64,000 bases of DNA from Nostoc sp. 'Peltigera membranacea cyanobiont' N6 (lineage in GTDB: Bacteria > Cyanobacteriota > Cyanobacteriia > Cyanobacteriales > Nostocaceae). Made by a program: the position numbers and the translations under genes. Location: the NCBI RefSeq assembly GCF_002949735.1, contig NZ_CP026681.1:7036501-7100500 (forward strand), given 5' to 3'. Positions 44,625 through 53,003 of the stretch are shown piece by piece (positions within the stretch are counted from its first letter, which is position 1; each line of letters begins with the position of its first letter). Below the pieces are notes generated by a model. That model did no database searches. It worked only from the letters and a program-made list of their open reading frames with translations, and had not been told where the DNA came from.

Positions 44625-45176
44625 TCATAAGAGTTTTGCAAGACCGCTTAGGCGTTCATAAACAGAGATGAGGCGATCGCCTTCAAGTTCAACAGAAGTA
44701 TTAGGATAATTCTGAATAGCTCCAAGCAGTGTAACTTCACCATTTTGTTGAATAGATGCACTTAAAGCACTTCGCAGTGCCTGCTGATCTAGTTCTCCTG
44801 CGGGAGGGTGAACTACCTCACCAATTTGGTTAACTAAAATTGGCCCTGCCCAGCTAGACAGTAAGTTATTTAAAAAGGCAGGATCGGCTTTTATTGGGGC
44901 TTTTAGTGCCTTACGAGCTATTTCTGGATCTTGTTTGGCTGCCTCTAAATAAGCTTGTAATGTCGGGGTAGTCTTGCCAGTTTCTGTAAACTGACTCAAT
45001 TCTTGAACAGATATTTGCCCCTGAAAAGTACCATATTTTAAAACAACTTGCTCGGCAGCATTCGCATTAGTACTTGAGAGCAGAACAATAGCACCTAAGC
45101 CTAAAGCTACTGTTTGACTGAGCAATTTAGCGAATTTCCTATTGTTTAATCGATTGAAAATTTGATAAATCTGCAT
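44625..45176 (-). CDS. Exported DUF1400-domain protein
   Basis: A 183-residue protein with a signal peptide (hydrophobic VALGLGAIVLLSS, cleavage after NANA) followed by a domain with VVLKYGTFQGQISVQELSQF, typical of DUF1400. In many cyanobacteria this domain precedes an alpha/beta-hydrolase; here it stands alone, so no hydrolase activity should be assigned. Periplasmic or thylakoid-lumen location is likely. Confidence 0.8.
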   Translation of the reverse strand: MQIYQIFNRLNNRKFAKLLSQTVALGLGAIVLLSSTNANAAEQVVLKYGTFQGQISVQELSQFTETGKTTPTLQAYLEAAKQDPEIARKALKAPIKADPAFLNNLLSSWAGPILVNQIGEVVHPPAGELDQQALRSALSASIQQNGEVTLLGAIQNYPNTSVELEGDRLISVYERLSGLAKLL

Positions 45177-45333
45177 TTTGTCTAACTTCTAATCTTAATG
45201 ATGTGGAGCGTACCTAGGCAAAAAATGCCCAAGCTTGATATTATTTTACAAAATTCCTGCTGTAGTAGAGGCGTACAAATGTACGCCTCTAATGGCAATT
45301 TATTGCAAATATCTTTGGAAATGGTGTTATTTT

Positions 45334-45549
45334 CTAAAAGTCTTCATTAGGCGAAGCTGCTTGAGGTAAAATTGACTTCTCTTCATCTAAAGTTGGTGCA
45401 GGTATGCCCAAATGCTTCCTTGCAGATTCTTCAGCTAGCTTTCGGTCTTGCTCATTGTGGAATTGACTCTCATCTAACAAATGAGGGTTTTTTGCCGCTT
45501 GATCTCGGCTTGGTCGATAGCCATTTTTCCACCTGTACTTCCAGTCCAT
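45334..45549 (-). CDS. Small hydrophilic protein, unrecognised
   Basis: A 71-residue protein beginning MDWKYRWKNGYRPSRDQAAK, charged, with no membrane span and an acidic C-terminus. The aromatic/basic start and regular helix (NEQDRKLAEESARKHLG) look protein-like rather than random. I do not recognise a family. No partner genes are evident. Confidence 0.55.
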   Translation of the reverse strand: MDWKYRWKNGYRPSRDQAAKNPHLLDESQFHNEQDRKLAEESARKHLGIPAPTLDEEKSILPQAASPNEDF

Positions 45550-45960
45550 AATTTGAAAGGCAGATATACTGCAATTTTATTTCCTAGTTTTTTATAGTAG
45601 GCGCTTAATGGAACATGACACTCCTACTAGAGGTTGAAGAGGCTCATTCCGAGGGGATAAATTTTACATCATCTTAAAGGTAAGAATACTCTATAACCTT
45701 AATTTTAAGGCGATCGCAAGCAAATATAATAACTTCATCTGCGATCGCTGCCGTAATATCTTAGCAATTTTCACTATTCAAACTTTGCTGCTTCTGTCTT
45801 GTGTACTCAAAAAATATCTCTATAGATATAACTAGAAGAGCAAATTTTATGAGAATTCTACCTCTAGGGTCACGTAATTGTGACTAAAAACGTTAATACT
45901 GACAAATGGTTGTAATAAAAAATTATAGCCCAGTAGCAAATAGAGAAAATAGTACAAAAA
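45550..45960. other. Intergenic region
   Basis: 411 bp, AT-rich, between divergent genes. It contains two HIP1-like GCGATCGC sites and the promoter regions of both neighbours. No gene or strong hairpin is seen. Confidence 0.4.
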
Positions 45961-46404
45961 ATGGCAACTTCTACAGACCGCACTCAAGAGATTCAAAAAC
46001 TGCATGAACTAATCAAAGATATTGATTATGGTATGTTTACCACAGTCGATGATGATGGAAGTTTGCATAGTTCCCCCATGTCGAAAAGTGGTGAGATTAA
46101 CTCTGAAGCCACGCTCTGGTTCTTTACTTATTCTGGTTCCCATAAGGTGACTGAGATTGAACAGCATGAGCAAGTAAATGTTAATTTCTCATCACCCGAA
46201 CAGCAGCGATACGTTTCCATTTCAGGTACAGCACAACTTGTGGAAGACCAGAACAAAATGCAAGAGTTATGGAAGCCGGAACTCCAAACCTGGTTTCCTA
46301 AAGGACTGGATGAACCTGATATTGCTTTGCTTAAGGTGAATATTAACCAGGTTAATTATTGGGATAGTGTATCGAGTTTTAAGCCACAAAAATTAGTTTT
46401 TTGA
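45961..46404 (+). CDS. Pyridoxamine 5'-phosphate oxidase-like (general stress protein 26 type)
   Basis: A 147-residue split beta-barrel flavin-binding protein: MFTTVDDDGSLHSSPMSKSG, LWFFTYSGSHKVTEI and VNVNFSSPEQQRYVSISGTA are characteristic of the stress protein 26 / PNPOx-like group. These bind FMN, FAD or F420-type cofactors and reduce various substrates; true PNPOx activity is unlikely. Monocistronic. Confidence 0.85.
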   Translation: MATSTDRTQEIQKLHELIKDIDYGMFTTVDDDGSLHSSPMSKSGEINSEATLWFFTYSGSHKVTEIEQHEQVNVNFSSPEQQRYVSISGTAQLVEDQNKMQELWKPELQTWFPKGLDEPDIALLKVNINQVNYWDSVSSFKPQKLVF

Positions 46405-46594
46405 GACTAACTCTTTCAAATAATTCAAAATTCTTAGTTTAAAAATATAAATTATGAATTTTGAATTATTTTTACAAATGTAATTATTGGACGAAACTGA
46501 CAACAATTAAATATAGGAATCCGGTTTGATTTCTGAAAATATACGTAGGATGTGAGCGCGGAGAGTACGGCATCAAACTCATGATAATAGTGCG

Positions 46595-48190
46595 TTACGA
46601 ACTCCGTTCTAACACAACGCCAGTTGCTACAACGGAGGGAACCTCTACATTTTTTTCACCTAACCACTCCTCAATTTTTTCATTGAGCCATGATGAGGCA
46701 TTCATAGCCGCTTTAATCACGCCCATATTTTTTGGATCTAATAAACTCTTCCTTAATTGCTGGATATCTGACAAGATAAAATCCAATAGCTCCAGTCCTG
46801 ATTTTATCTGGATGTTTTGTCTCAACTCTTCTAGCGAGGTTTGACTGCGCTTAATCAAATCAGAAACGATTGTCGGATCGTTTTCGATTTCTGCTTGAAA
46901 CCTGGCAGACGATGTACTTTTATTGTTTTTAGTGGGACTCGGTTCTTTCTTTTCAGCCGATAACGATTTTATAAAGTCTCCTCGCTCTATTATGGTCATA
47001 AGTGCGTCTTTTAGGAGCGGATCGTGTTGTCCCATGACATCTAATAAATTTTCTCGGCTCTCAGGTGAAGCCAGTTGAAGTGTGACATCCACAAACAGCC
47101 TTCCACCAGCGTTATACATGGGTCGAGTAGCGGTTAACTGCCATACAGACAACCCCAAGGGTTTCAGGGGGTCGGTCATCATTTGTTGATGACCGACAGA
47201 TATATAAACGTGATTTTCTCGATCGTTCGCTTCCGGGATGGGGTATAAAGTAGTGATTGGCCGGCTCTGGACAATATAAAATGTATCATCAACCAAACAC
47301 CATTCGATGTCCTGGGGGCTGCCGAAATGTTCTTCGATCTTTCTGCCTATGCGCTCAAGCTGTAAAATCTGCTCATCCGTCAGCGCTTGCCTGTTCTGTC
47401 TCTGTTGCTCAATTTCCTGTTCTTTCGTACCGCCATCTTTTAAGGCGTAAATAGCCAGTTTCTTGGTGGATATCTTCTTATCAAGAATCTTGCTGTTACA
47501 CACTTTATAGATATCAGCATTCACCAGGCCGGAAACCATAGCCTCACCAAGTCCGAAGCTGGCATCAATGGATAACACCTTCCTATTAGAAGTGACGGGA
47601 TCGGCAGTAAACATAATTCCTGCCACCTGCGGAAAGACCATCTTTTGAATAACCACAGACAGGTGGAGTTTACGGTGGTCGAAGCCATTTTGAAGGCGGT
47701 AAATTACTGCCCTCTCGGTAAATAGCGATGCCCAACACTTGCTGATATGCTGATAGATTGCTTCCTTTCCGATAATGTTCAAATACGTATCCTGCTGGCC
47801 TGCAAAAGAGGCCGTTGGTAAATCCTCAGCAGTTGCGCTGGATCGTACTGCATAGGCATTTTTTTCATCAAGCCTGGAGAGGTGGCGGGCGATCTCTTCA
47901 TTAATGTCTTGAGGAATGGCTATCCCTTCAATGAAAGAGCGAATCTCACCGCTAAGTTCACGGATTTTATGCCGATCTTCCACCTTTAAAAGCGATAACC
48001 GATCGAGTAATTCGTTAATCGACGACGCTTCCCCAATGATTCTTTTAAAAGCTTCAGTAGAAATACAAAAGCCATCCGGTACGTGGATTCCCTCAATCCT
48101 GGTAAGTTCCCCCAGGTTTGCGCCTTTGCCCCCAACAACCGTGAGTTTTGTTTTATCAATATCTTGAAAACAAAGGACAAATGAACTCAT
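46595..48190 (-). pseudogene. Truncated rifampicin phosphotransferase (PEP-synthase-like)
   Basis: 531 codons, intact from a strong AAAGGAGGG site at ATG 48190. Residues 1-315 are the ATP-grasp domain (VGGKGANLGELTRIEG, AVRSSATAEDLPTASFAGQQ, DIEWCLVDDTFYIVQSRPIT). From about 330 a rifampicin-binding-type domain starts (YISVGHQQMMTDPLKPLGLS) and breaks off after WLNEKIEEWLGEKN. Full-length enzymes are about 860 residues and end in a phosphohistidine swivel domain, absent here; without it phosphoryl transfer cannot occur. The last dozen residues are encoded by a repeat-like GTTAGAACGGAGTTCGTAAC sequence, pointing to truncation by rearrangement. Confidence 0.72.
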
Positions 48191-48237
48191 GAGTTTCCCT
48201 CCTTTGGCAATTCATACTTTGGTAATTTTGACTGCAT

Positions 48238-48284
48238 CATAACCGATTGACTCTCGACGGTCGGTGTGCATCGGCGTTGTTATG
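48238..48284. other. attC-like imperfect palindrome
   Basis: CATAAC (48238-48243) and GTTATG (48279-48284) are outer complementary arms; inside, CGAT/ATCG and CGAC/GTCG can pair with bulges, giving a 47-bp bulged stem like an integron attC site. It lies between two decayed resistance-type genes. The arms do not match the strict RYYYAAC/GTTRRRY consensus, so this is tentative. Confidence 0.3.
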
Positions 48285-48377
48285 CGGCGCTCATTTGGGG
48301 AGGAGTAGAAACACCGTCTCAGCCTCACCCTCTTGCTCCCCGCTCCCTGCTCCCCTGCCTCTTTTAACTAGCTGCCG

Positions 48378-48758
48378 CTACCGCGATGCGATCGCGTTTT
48401 CAGGATGCCAATCTGCTCGGTTCAGGCAATAAACAAAACAGTCATCGTCGCCAAACCTTCGTGGTTCAACAAATTGTCAGCCAAGGCGTTCATAGAAGCG
48501 GTGAGCGCGAGTATTGCTGGCAAGTGGATCGATGAGGACAGTCGTCACACGCGGGTCGGCAAAACATCGATTTAGGGCAAGCTGCATCATTTTTGTGCCG
48601 TAGCCTTTGCCCAAATCTGTTTCTTCCCCAATCCAGATATCAATGGCACGAAGATCCGGTGCAACATCGCCCCAATAACGGCTTTCCTCTCGTGCTGGAT
48701 CGATAATTTGGACAAATCCAATGGGACGACCATTGATCTGGGCAATTATAGCGTTTCC
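48378..48758 (-). pseudogene. AAC(6')-like GNAT acetyltransferase relic
   Basis: From 48758 downward the frame reads GNAIIAQINGRPIGFVQIID, then a GNAT core with IWIGEETDLGKGYGTKMMQ (acetyl-CoA loop) and IDPLASNTRAHRFYERLG. An in-frame TGA stands at 48479-48477; beyond it the same frame continues with QFVEPRRFGDDDCFVYCLNR to a TAG at 48380-48378. The 5' half is missing: a MITE-like element begins at the break, and the frame meets a stop at 48764-48762. The family is that of aminoglycoside 6'-N-acetyltransferase-like GNATs. Confidence 0.75.
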
Positions 48759-48852
48759 TAATCACATGAGGTACATCATAGTCCCCTCATCGCTTGCGGG
48801 GAGGGGGTTGGGGGTGGGGTTATTGTACCTCACTCAACTGAGAACCGCTATA
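48747..48852. repeat. MITE-like element abutting the GNAT relic
   Basis: The ends TATAGCG (48747-48753) and CGCTATA (48846-48852) are inverted. The similarity continues inward imperfectly, with GAGGTACA (left) facing TGTACCTC (right). The centre has a G-rich GGGGAGGGGGTTGGGGGTGGGG-type tract. It carries no gene and marks the point where the acetyltransferase frame is lost. Confidence 0.6.
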
Positions 48853-49167
48853 GTAACTAAAGATAGTGAGTTTTTGGTTTTCTACTTCTAATTCTTTGAT
48901 TTTTGAATTTAGTTGCTCTATTCAGATTCAATAATAGTTCTACTGTTTGAAGCACTCCTTAGTCTGCAATCTACTTCGGGTCAATTGATTGCAGCAATGC
49001 GGCGATTAATTTGTCTGATGATGGTTTTTGCGTCATATCTCATATTCTACGACGCACGGTGTACCTTACCCCGGTTTATTGAGCGGATACTTCAAACCAT
49101 CATCTAATCCAGATGTAAAGGATATGGGTAAAAACAAGGCTGAAAAAGGGTTGATTAGGGAGATGTC
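48853..49167. other. Intergenic region downstream of cupA
   Basis: 315 bp with no supported gene. A short minus-strand frame (MTQKPSSDKLIAALLQSIDP, then a stop) is visible near 49035, perhaps a relic. No match to the lost N-terminus of the acetyltransferase is apparent. Confidence 0.3.
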
Positions 49168-50475
49168 TTATCTATAATCTTGCTTTTGAATACTCCCTAA
49201 ACGAGCAGAATCACGAATATTGTAGTCGGGTCGAGTAAAGCGATTTAGCTGCATTTCAAAAAAATCTCGATTGGCTTGTAAATGCTTAAGATTTTCGTCA
49301 TCTAAAGGATATAAAAGTGCAGTTCGCAAGGCTTGAATTACGGCAGAAGTAACACAGTACATTGACCGTTGAAAACTAACTCCCAACTGAATCAACATAT
49401 CTTCTTCACCCCGGCAATGTTGGCTGTAGTAATCAATAAGATATGGGGGCAAAAAATGCAACATATCTTGCATTAATAATGTGGGAGGAATACCAGCAGT
49501 ACCCACTGGAAATACATCAGCGTAAAGAATACCATAATGAAAGTCTTTTTGGTCTTCTGGTACTTGACGCGCTTGAGCATTATAAGATTTTGTGCCTCGG
49601 AAGGGTGCGGTGCGGTAGAAAACCGCTTCGACATAAGGTAATGCAGCTTCATATAGCCACATGAAACCCTTAGATTTGGGGACAATTTCGTAGCATTCGC
49701 CACGAATATAAACGTGATGGTAAATCGGACGACCTGCGATCGCAAATATACCATTAACTAAGAAGCTCATTGCCTCTGGAACGCTGGTAATGGTACCTTC
49801 GTCATAGCGATCGGACATTTCAAAGAACACTGGGGCCATGACTTCCCAGAATAAGCCCAGATTAGCGTAGTATGACATCTGGCGACACTGTTCCAAAAAC
49901 ATATCGGGGAACAGCTTGTAAAGTCCCAGCATGACGGGGTTGCCTTGGAAGTAAGCTTTAATTGCTCGGTCGGCGTTGGCTTTGTATTCTTCTGAATCTA
50001 GGTAAGGGTCAAATTGTCCACCCATGCCTCTGTGCCACAACATCGCCCGCATACAAGCTTCCGCAAATTCCATGTTAATGCGATCGTGGAATAAGTGATG
50101 CAACAACTTTGGCATTTTGAAAGTTTCACCTTTCTCGATAAATGCCAAAAGTTCTGGATGTGCAGTAGCTTCGCCGCGCCAAATTCGTAAATCGGCATCA
50201 TCGCCAGCATAGTGATTATGCAGTTCTAAATACTCTTTGGGTAAGAAGTATTTAAAGAAAGGAACCGGGTTTAAAAATTCGTTTTCAGCAATATAAAGTA
50301 GGTCGCGCCAGTAAAAATCCATCGGCACAGCATAAGCTTTGTATAAACCGATGATTTGCATCAAATTTTCTGGAGTATCGGGTAACATTGCACCGCCAGC
50401 TTCTAAGCGGTGAATTACATCAGCAAATTCGTGCGTTGAAGGAGGTAATTTAATTGCTGTTTTAATTGCTGTCAT
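49168..50475 (-). CDS. cupA: CO2 hydration protein CupA (ChpY) of NDH-1MS
   Basis: A 435-residue protein with segments typical of CupA: LPDTPENLMQIIGLYKAYAV, GLFWEVMAPVFFEMSDRYDE, FHYGILYADVFPVGTAGIPP. CupA sits on the distal arm of the NDH-1MS complex and hydrates CO2 to bicarbonate, driven by electron flow. Length (about 440) favours CupA over CupB (about 390). It is the last gene of the ndhF3-ecaB-ndhD3-cupA operon, 169 bp after ndhD3, with four hairpin repeats in that gap. Confidence 0.92.
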   Translation of the reverse strand: MTAIKTAIKLPPSTHEFADVIHRLEAGGAMLPDTPENLMQIIGLYKAYAVPMDFYWRDLLYIAENEFLNPVPFFKYFLPKEYLELHNHYAGDDADLRIWRGEATAHPELLAFIEKGETFKMPKLLHHLFHDRINMEFAEACMRAMLWHRGMGGQFDPYLDSEEYKANADRAIKAYFQGNPVMLGLYKLFPDMFLEQCRQMSYYANLGLFWEVMAPVFFEMSDRYDEGTITSVPEAMSFLVNGIFAIAGRPIYHHVYIRGECYEIVPKSKGFMWLYEAALPYVEAVFYRTAPFRGTKSYNAQARQVPEDQKDFHYGILYADVFPVGTAGIPPTLLMQDMLHFLPPYLIDYYSQHCRGEEDMLIQLGVSFQRSMYCVTSAVIQALRTALLYPLDDENLKHLQANRDFFEMQLNRFTRPDYNIRDSARLGSIQKQDYR

Positions 50476-50494
50476 GGTAATCGTAAATTGGTAG

Positions 50495-50621
50495 AGACGC
50501 GATTTATCGCGTCTGGAGGATAGGTTTTGAAACGCAATTTATCGCGTATGCACGGATAGGTTTTTAGACGCAATTTATCGCGTCTGAGGGATGGATTTTG
50601 AGACGCGATAAATCGCCGTCT
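50495..50621. repeat. Four hairpin repeats in the ndhD3-cupA gap
   Basis: Copies AGACGCGATTTATCGCGTCT (50495-50514), a degenerate AAACGCAATTTATCGCGTAT (50530-50549), AGACGCAATTTATCGCGTCT (50566-50585) and a near-copy at 50601-50621 are each self-complementary around an A/T centre, spaced about 35 bp apart. In the transcript they would form a row of short hairpins before the cupA start. Confidence 0.85.
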
Positions 50622-50644
50622 CTACAAGTGTTTTTATCTATTTA

Positions 50645-52141
50645 CTATTTCAGTGCTACTTCAGAGATTACGGTTTTTTCTAAGGAGGGAATTGCAGCCA
50701 CCATTGTTGTAGTTGTGGATTCACTCCAACGCACTAACCAAGTGGGTTGTACTCCCAAAAAGATGATAAAAGCTGCCAAAATTAAAGCTGGGATTTTTTC
50801 AGACCAAAGGACTTTGGGATAGTAGGCGAAGTTATCGAGTCTGCCAAAACAAGTGCGGTTGAGGAGGATGAGAAAATAAACCGCGGTTAATCCACTAGCC
50901 ACTATACACAAAATTGTTGGAATGGGGAAGGCAGAGAAACTACCTTGAAAGACAATAAATTCCGCGATAAATCCTGTTAAACCGGGAATACCTGCGCTAG
51001 CCATCCCACTTAAAACTAGTAAGGCGCTAATTAGGGGTAAACCGCGTATGGGACTCATTAAACCATTGAGTTTATCTAACTCGCGAGTGCCAACTTTGGC
51101 TTCCACGACTCCCACCAAGTGGAAGAGAATTGCCAGGATGATACCGTGACTAAACATTTGGGCGACTGCACCAACGAGTGCTAAGGGAGTACTGGCGGCA
51201 GCCCCTAGCAAGATATAGCCCATGTGACCGACGGAACTGTATGCTACCATGCGCTTAATATCTGTTTGTGCGATCGCAATTACTGCCCCATAGATAGCGC
51301 TAATTGCTCCCCAAATCGCCAAAGTCGGTGCAATAATACTCCAAGCATGGGGAAACATACCCAATCCAAATCGCAGCAGTCCATAAGTTCCCAGCTTTGC
51401 CAAAACCCCACCGAGAAGAATAGCAATTGGTGCTGAAGCTTCAACGTAAGCATCGGGTAGCCAAGTATGGAAGGGAACTAAGGGAATTTTAATCCCAAAA
51501 CCTAAGACTATACCTGCTAGTAAAAGGATTTGTTTTGTGGTTGACAGATTTTCTGTAGAGACTGCATCAAAAGCAAAATTGGTAGAACCACTCAGCCATA
51601 CCATACCCAAGAATGTCGCCAGAATTAATGCTCCCGAAACCGCAGTATAAATCAGGAATTTAATCCCAGCATAACCCCGTTTTGACCCTCCCCAAATAGA
51701 AATTAGTAAGTAGAAGGGGATTAATTCTAGTTCGTAGAATAGGAAGAATAGCAGCAAGTTTTCAGCGAGGAAAGCACCTGCAACCCCTCCACTTACTAAT
51801 AAAATCATGGAGTAGAACAGCCGAGGGCGTTCAGTTTCTTTGCTGCTGCTGTAAATCGAAATCCAGGTGAGGAGGCTATTTAACACCAACATTAATATAG
51901 AAAGCCCATCGACACCTATTTGATAGCTCAAACCAAGAGTTTCATTCCAGGGCAAATACTCTTTAAATTGCATTCCTGGATTGCTGATATCAAATTTTAG
52001 CAGTATAAAAAAGTTCCAGGCAAGAACTGTTCCAGAAAAAATTAATGCTGTTAAACGAATGCGATGATTAGGAAAACTTACAGGTAATATTGCTATAATA
52101 GCGGCGGCTAAAATCGGGAGCCAAATCAAAACACTTAACAT
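50645..52141 (-). CDS. ndhD3: NAD(P)H dehydrogenase-like complex subunit NdhD3
   Basis: A 498-residue polytopic membrane protein of the NuoM/NdhD antiporter-like family, about 14 spans. ENLLLFFLFYELELIPFYLL holds the conserved Glu of the proton path, and GFGIKIPLVPFHTWLPDAYVE and SSVGHMGYILLG are family signatures. The context with cupA and ndhF identifies it as the CO2-uptake variant (D3 by length and by CupA type). Thylakoid membrane. Confidence 0.9.
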   Translation of the reverse strand: MLSVLIWLPILAAAIIAILPVSFPNHRIRLTALIFSGTVLAWNFFILLKFDISNPGMQFKEYLPWNETLGLSYQIGVDGLSILMLVLNSLLTWISIYSSSKETERPRLFYSMILLVSGGVAGAFLAENLLLFFLFYELELIPFYLLISIWGGSKRGYAGIKFLIYTAVSGALILATFLGMVWLSGSTNFAFDAVSTENLSTTKQILLLAGIVLGFGIKIPLVPFHTWLPDAYVEASAPIAILLGGVLAKLGTYGLLRFGLGMFPHAWSIIAPTLAIWGAISAIYGAVIAIAQTDIKRMVAYSSVGHMGYILLGAAASTPLALVGAVAQMFSHGIILAILFHLVGVVEAKVGTRELDKLNGLMSPIRGLPLISALLVLSGMASAGIPGLTGFIAEFIVFQGSFSAFPIPTILCIVASGLTAVYFLILLNRTCFGRLDNFAYYPKVLWSEKIPALILAAFIIFLGVQPTWLVRWSESTTTTMVAAIPSLEKTVISEVALK

Positions 52142-52149
52142 TATATTTG

Positions 52150-52222
52150 TCCTTTGTTATTTCTCCTTTGTTATTTGTCCTTTGTGCGTTAGTAATGACT
52201 AATGACTAATGACAAAGGACAA
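52150..52222. repeat. Heptamer repeat array between ecaB and ndhD3
   Basis: TTTGTCC/TTTGTTA units are followed by TAATGACTAATGAC and then ACAAAGGACAAA, so the two outer parts are complementary and can fold into a hairpin. Related to the array at 28076-28165. Confidence 0.75.
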
Positions 52223-52227
52223 AAAAG

Positions 52228-52953
52228 CTAACTTACTAAACTGATTATGCCAGTATCTAAATCGTAATATCCACCAACTATTTTCAGCTTTTCTGCCTTG
52301 ATTAATTCAGATAAAACTGACGATGACTTCAATTTTGCAACTTGCGCTAAAACATTTGCTTTACAGGCATTTTCTAACTTATCTCCTGATTTTCCTTTGG
52401 AACTTTCTACACTTGGTTGAATTGCTGCAAGCAAACTTCCAATTTGTCCTGGGACTTGAGCGCCTTTAATAGTAGCTTCTACCGCACCACATCTTTCATG
52501 TCCCATTACCATGATGACTTTAGTACCTAATACTAAACTGCCAAATTCTAAGCTACCAATTTGCTGTGTTGTGGCAATATTTCCAGCTATGCGGCAGACA
52601 AATAAATCTCCAAGCCCTTGGTCAAAAACAATTTCTGAAGGCACTCGTGAATCTGCACAACCTAGAATAGAAGCAAAGGGCTTTTGACCTTTGGCAACTT
52701 CGACTAAACGGGAATAGGTTTGGTCAGGATTTTTACGTTTTCTTTTGACAAATCTATCATTCCCATCTAATAATTCTTGCAATGCCTTATCGGGAGTAAT
52801 ATCATTTTCGGCTGGGGGTGCTGGTGGGGTTTTTTCGGCTGCAAGTAAATTTGAGCCAAGTCCAACTGTCAATACCCCTGTACCGATGGCACCTGCACCA
52901 AACTTGAATAAACTTCTTCTGGAAAGATTGATTTGTGGATGTTGTCTGCTCAT
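52228..52953 (-). CDS. ecaB: Exported beta-class carbonic anhydrase, EcaB type
   Basis: A 241-residue protein with a Tat signal (S11-R12-R13-SLFKFGAG, then a hydrophobic stretch and LLAAEK). Zinc ligands are Cys99, His152 and Cys155 (GCADSR, GHERCGA), with the Asp101-Arg103 dyad intact. In Synechocystis EcaB is a thylakoid/lumenal or periplasmic beta-CA reported to support CO2 uptake through CupA/CupB. Here the gene lies inside the operon, between ndhF3 and ndhD3 (50 bp and 86 bp gaps), a strong genetic link to the NDH-1MS machine. Confidence 0.85.
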   Translation of the reverse strand: MSRQHPQINLSRRSLFKFGAGAIGTGVLTVGLGSNLLAAEKTPPAPPAENDITPDKALQELLDGNDRFVKRKRKNPDQTYSRLVEVAKGQKPFASILGCADSRVPSEIVFDQGLGDLFVCRIAGNIATTQQIGSLEFGSLVLGTKVIMVMGHERCGAVEATIKGAQVPGQIGSLLAAIQPSVESSKGKSGDKLENACKANVLAQVAKLKSSSVLSELIKAEKLKIVGGYYDLDTGIISLVS

Positions 52954-53003
52954 GGAATTATCCTCACCATATTAATGTCTGCTTGTAATAAAACGGTGTT
53001 TAA

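Noticed and set aside
46595..48190. Intact phosphoenolpyruvate synthase
   Set aside because: The frame lacks the phosphohistidine and PEP-binding domains, and the middle region is of the rifampicin-phosphotransferase type.
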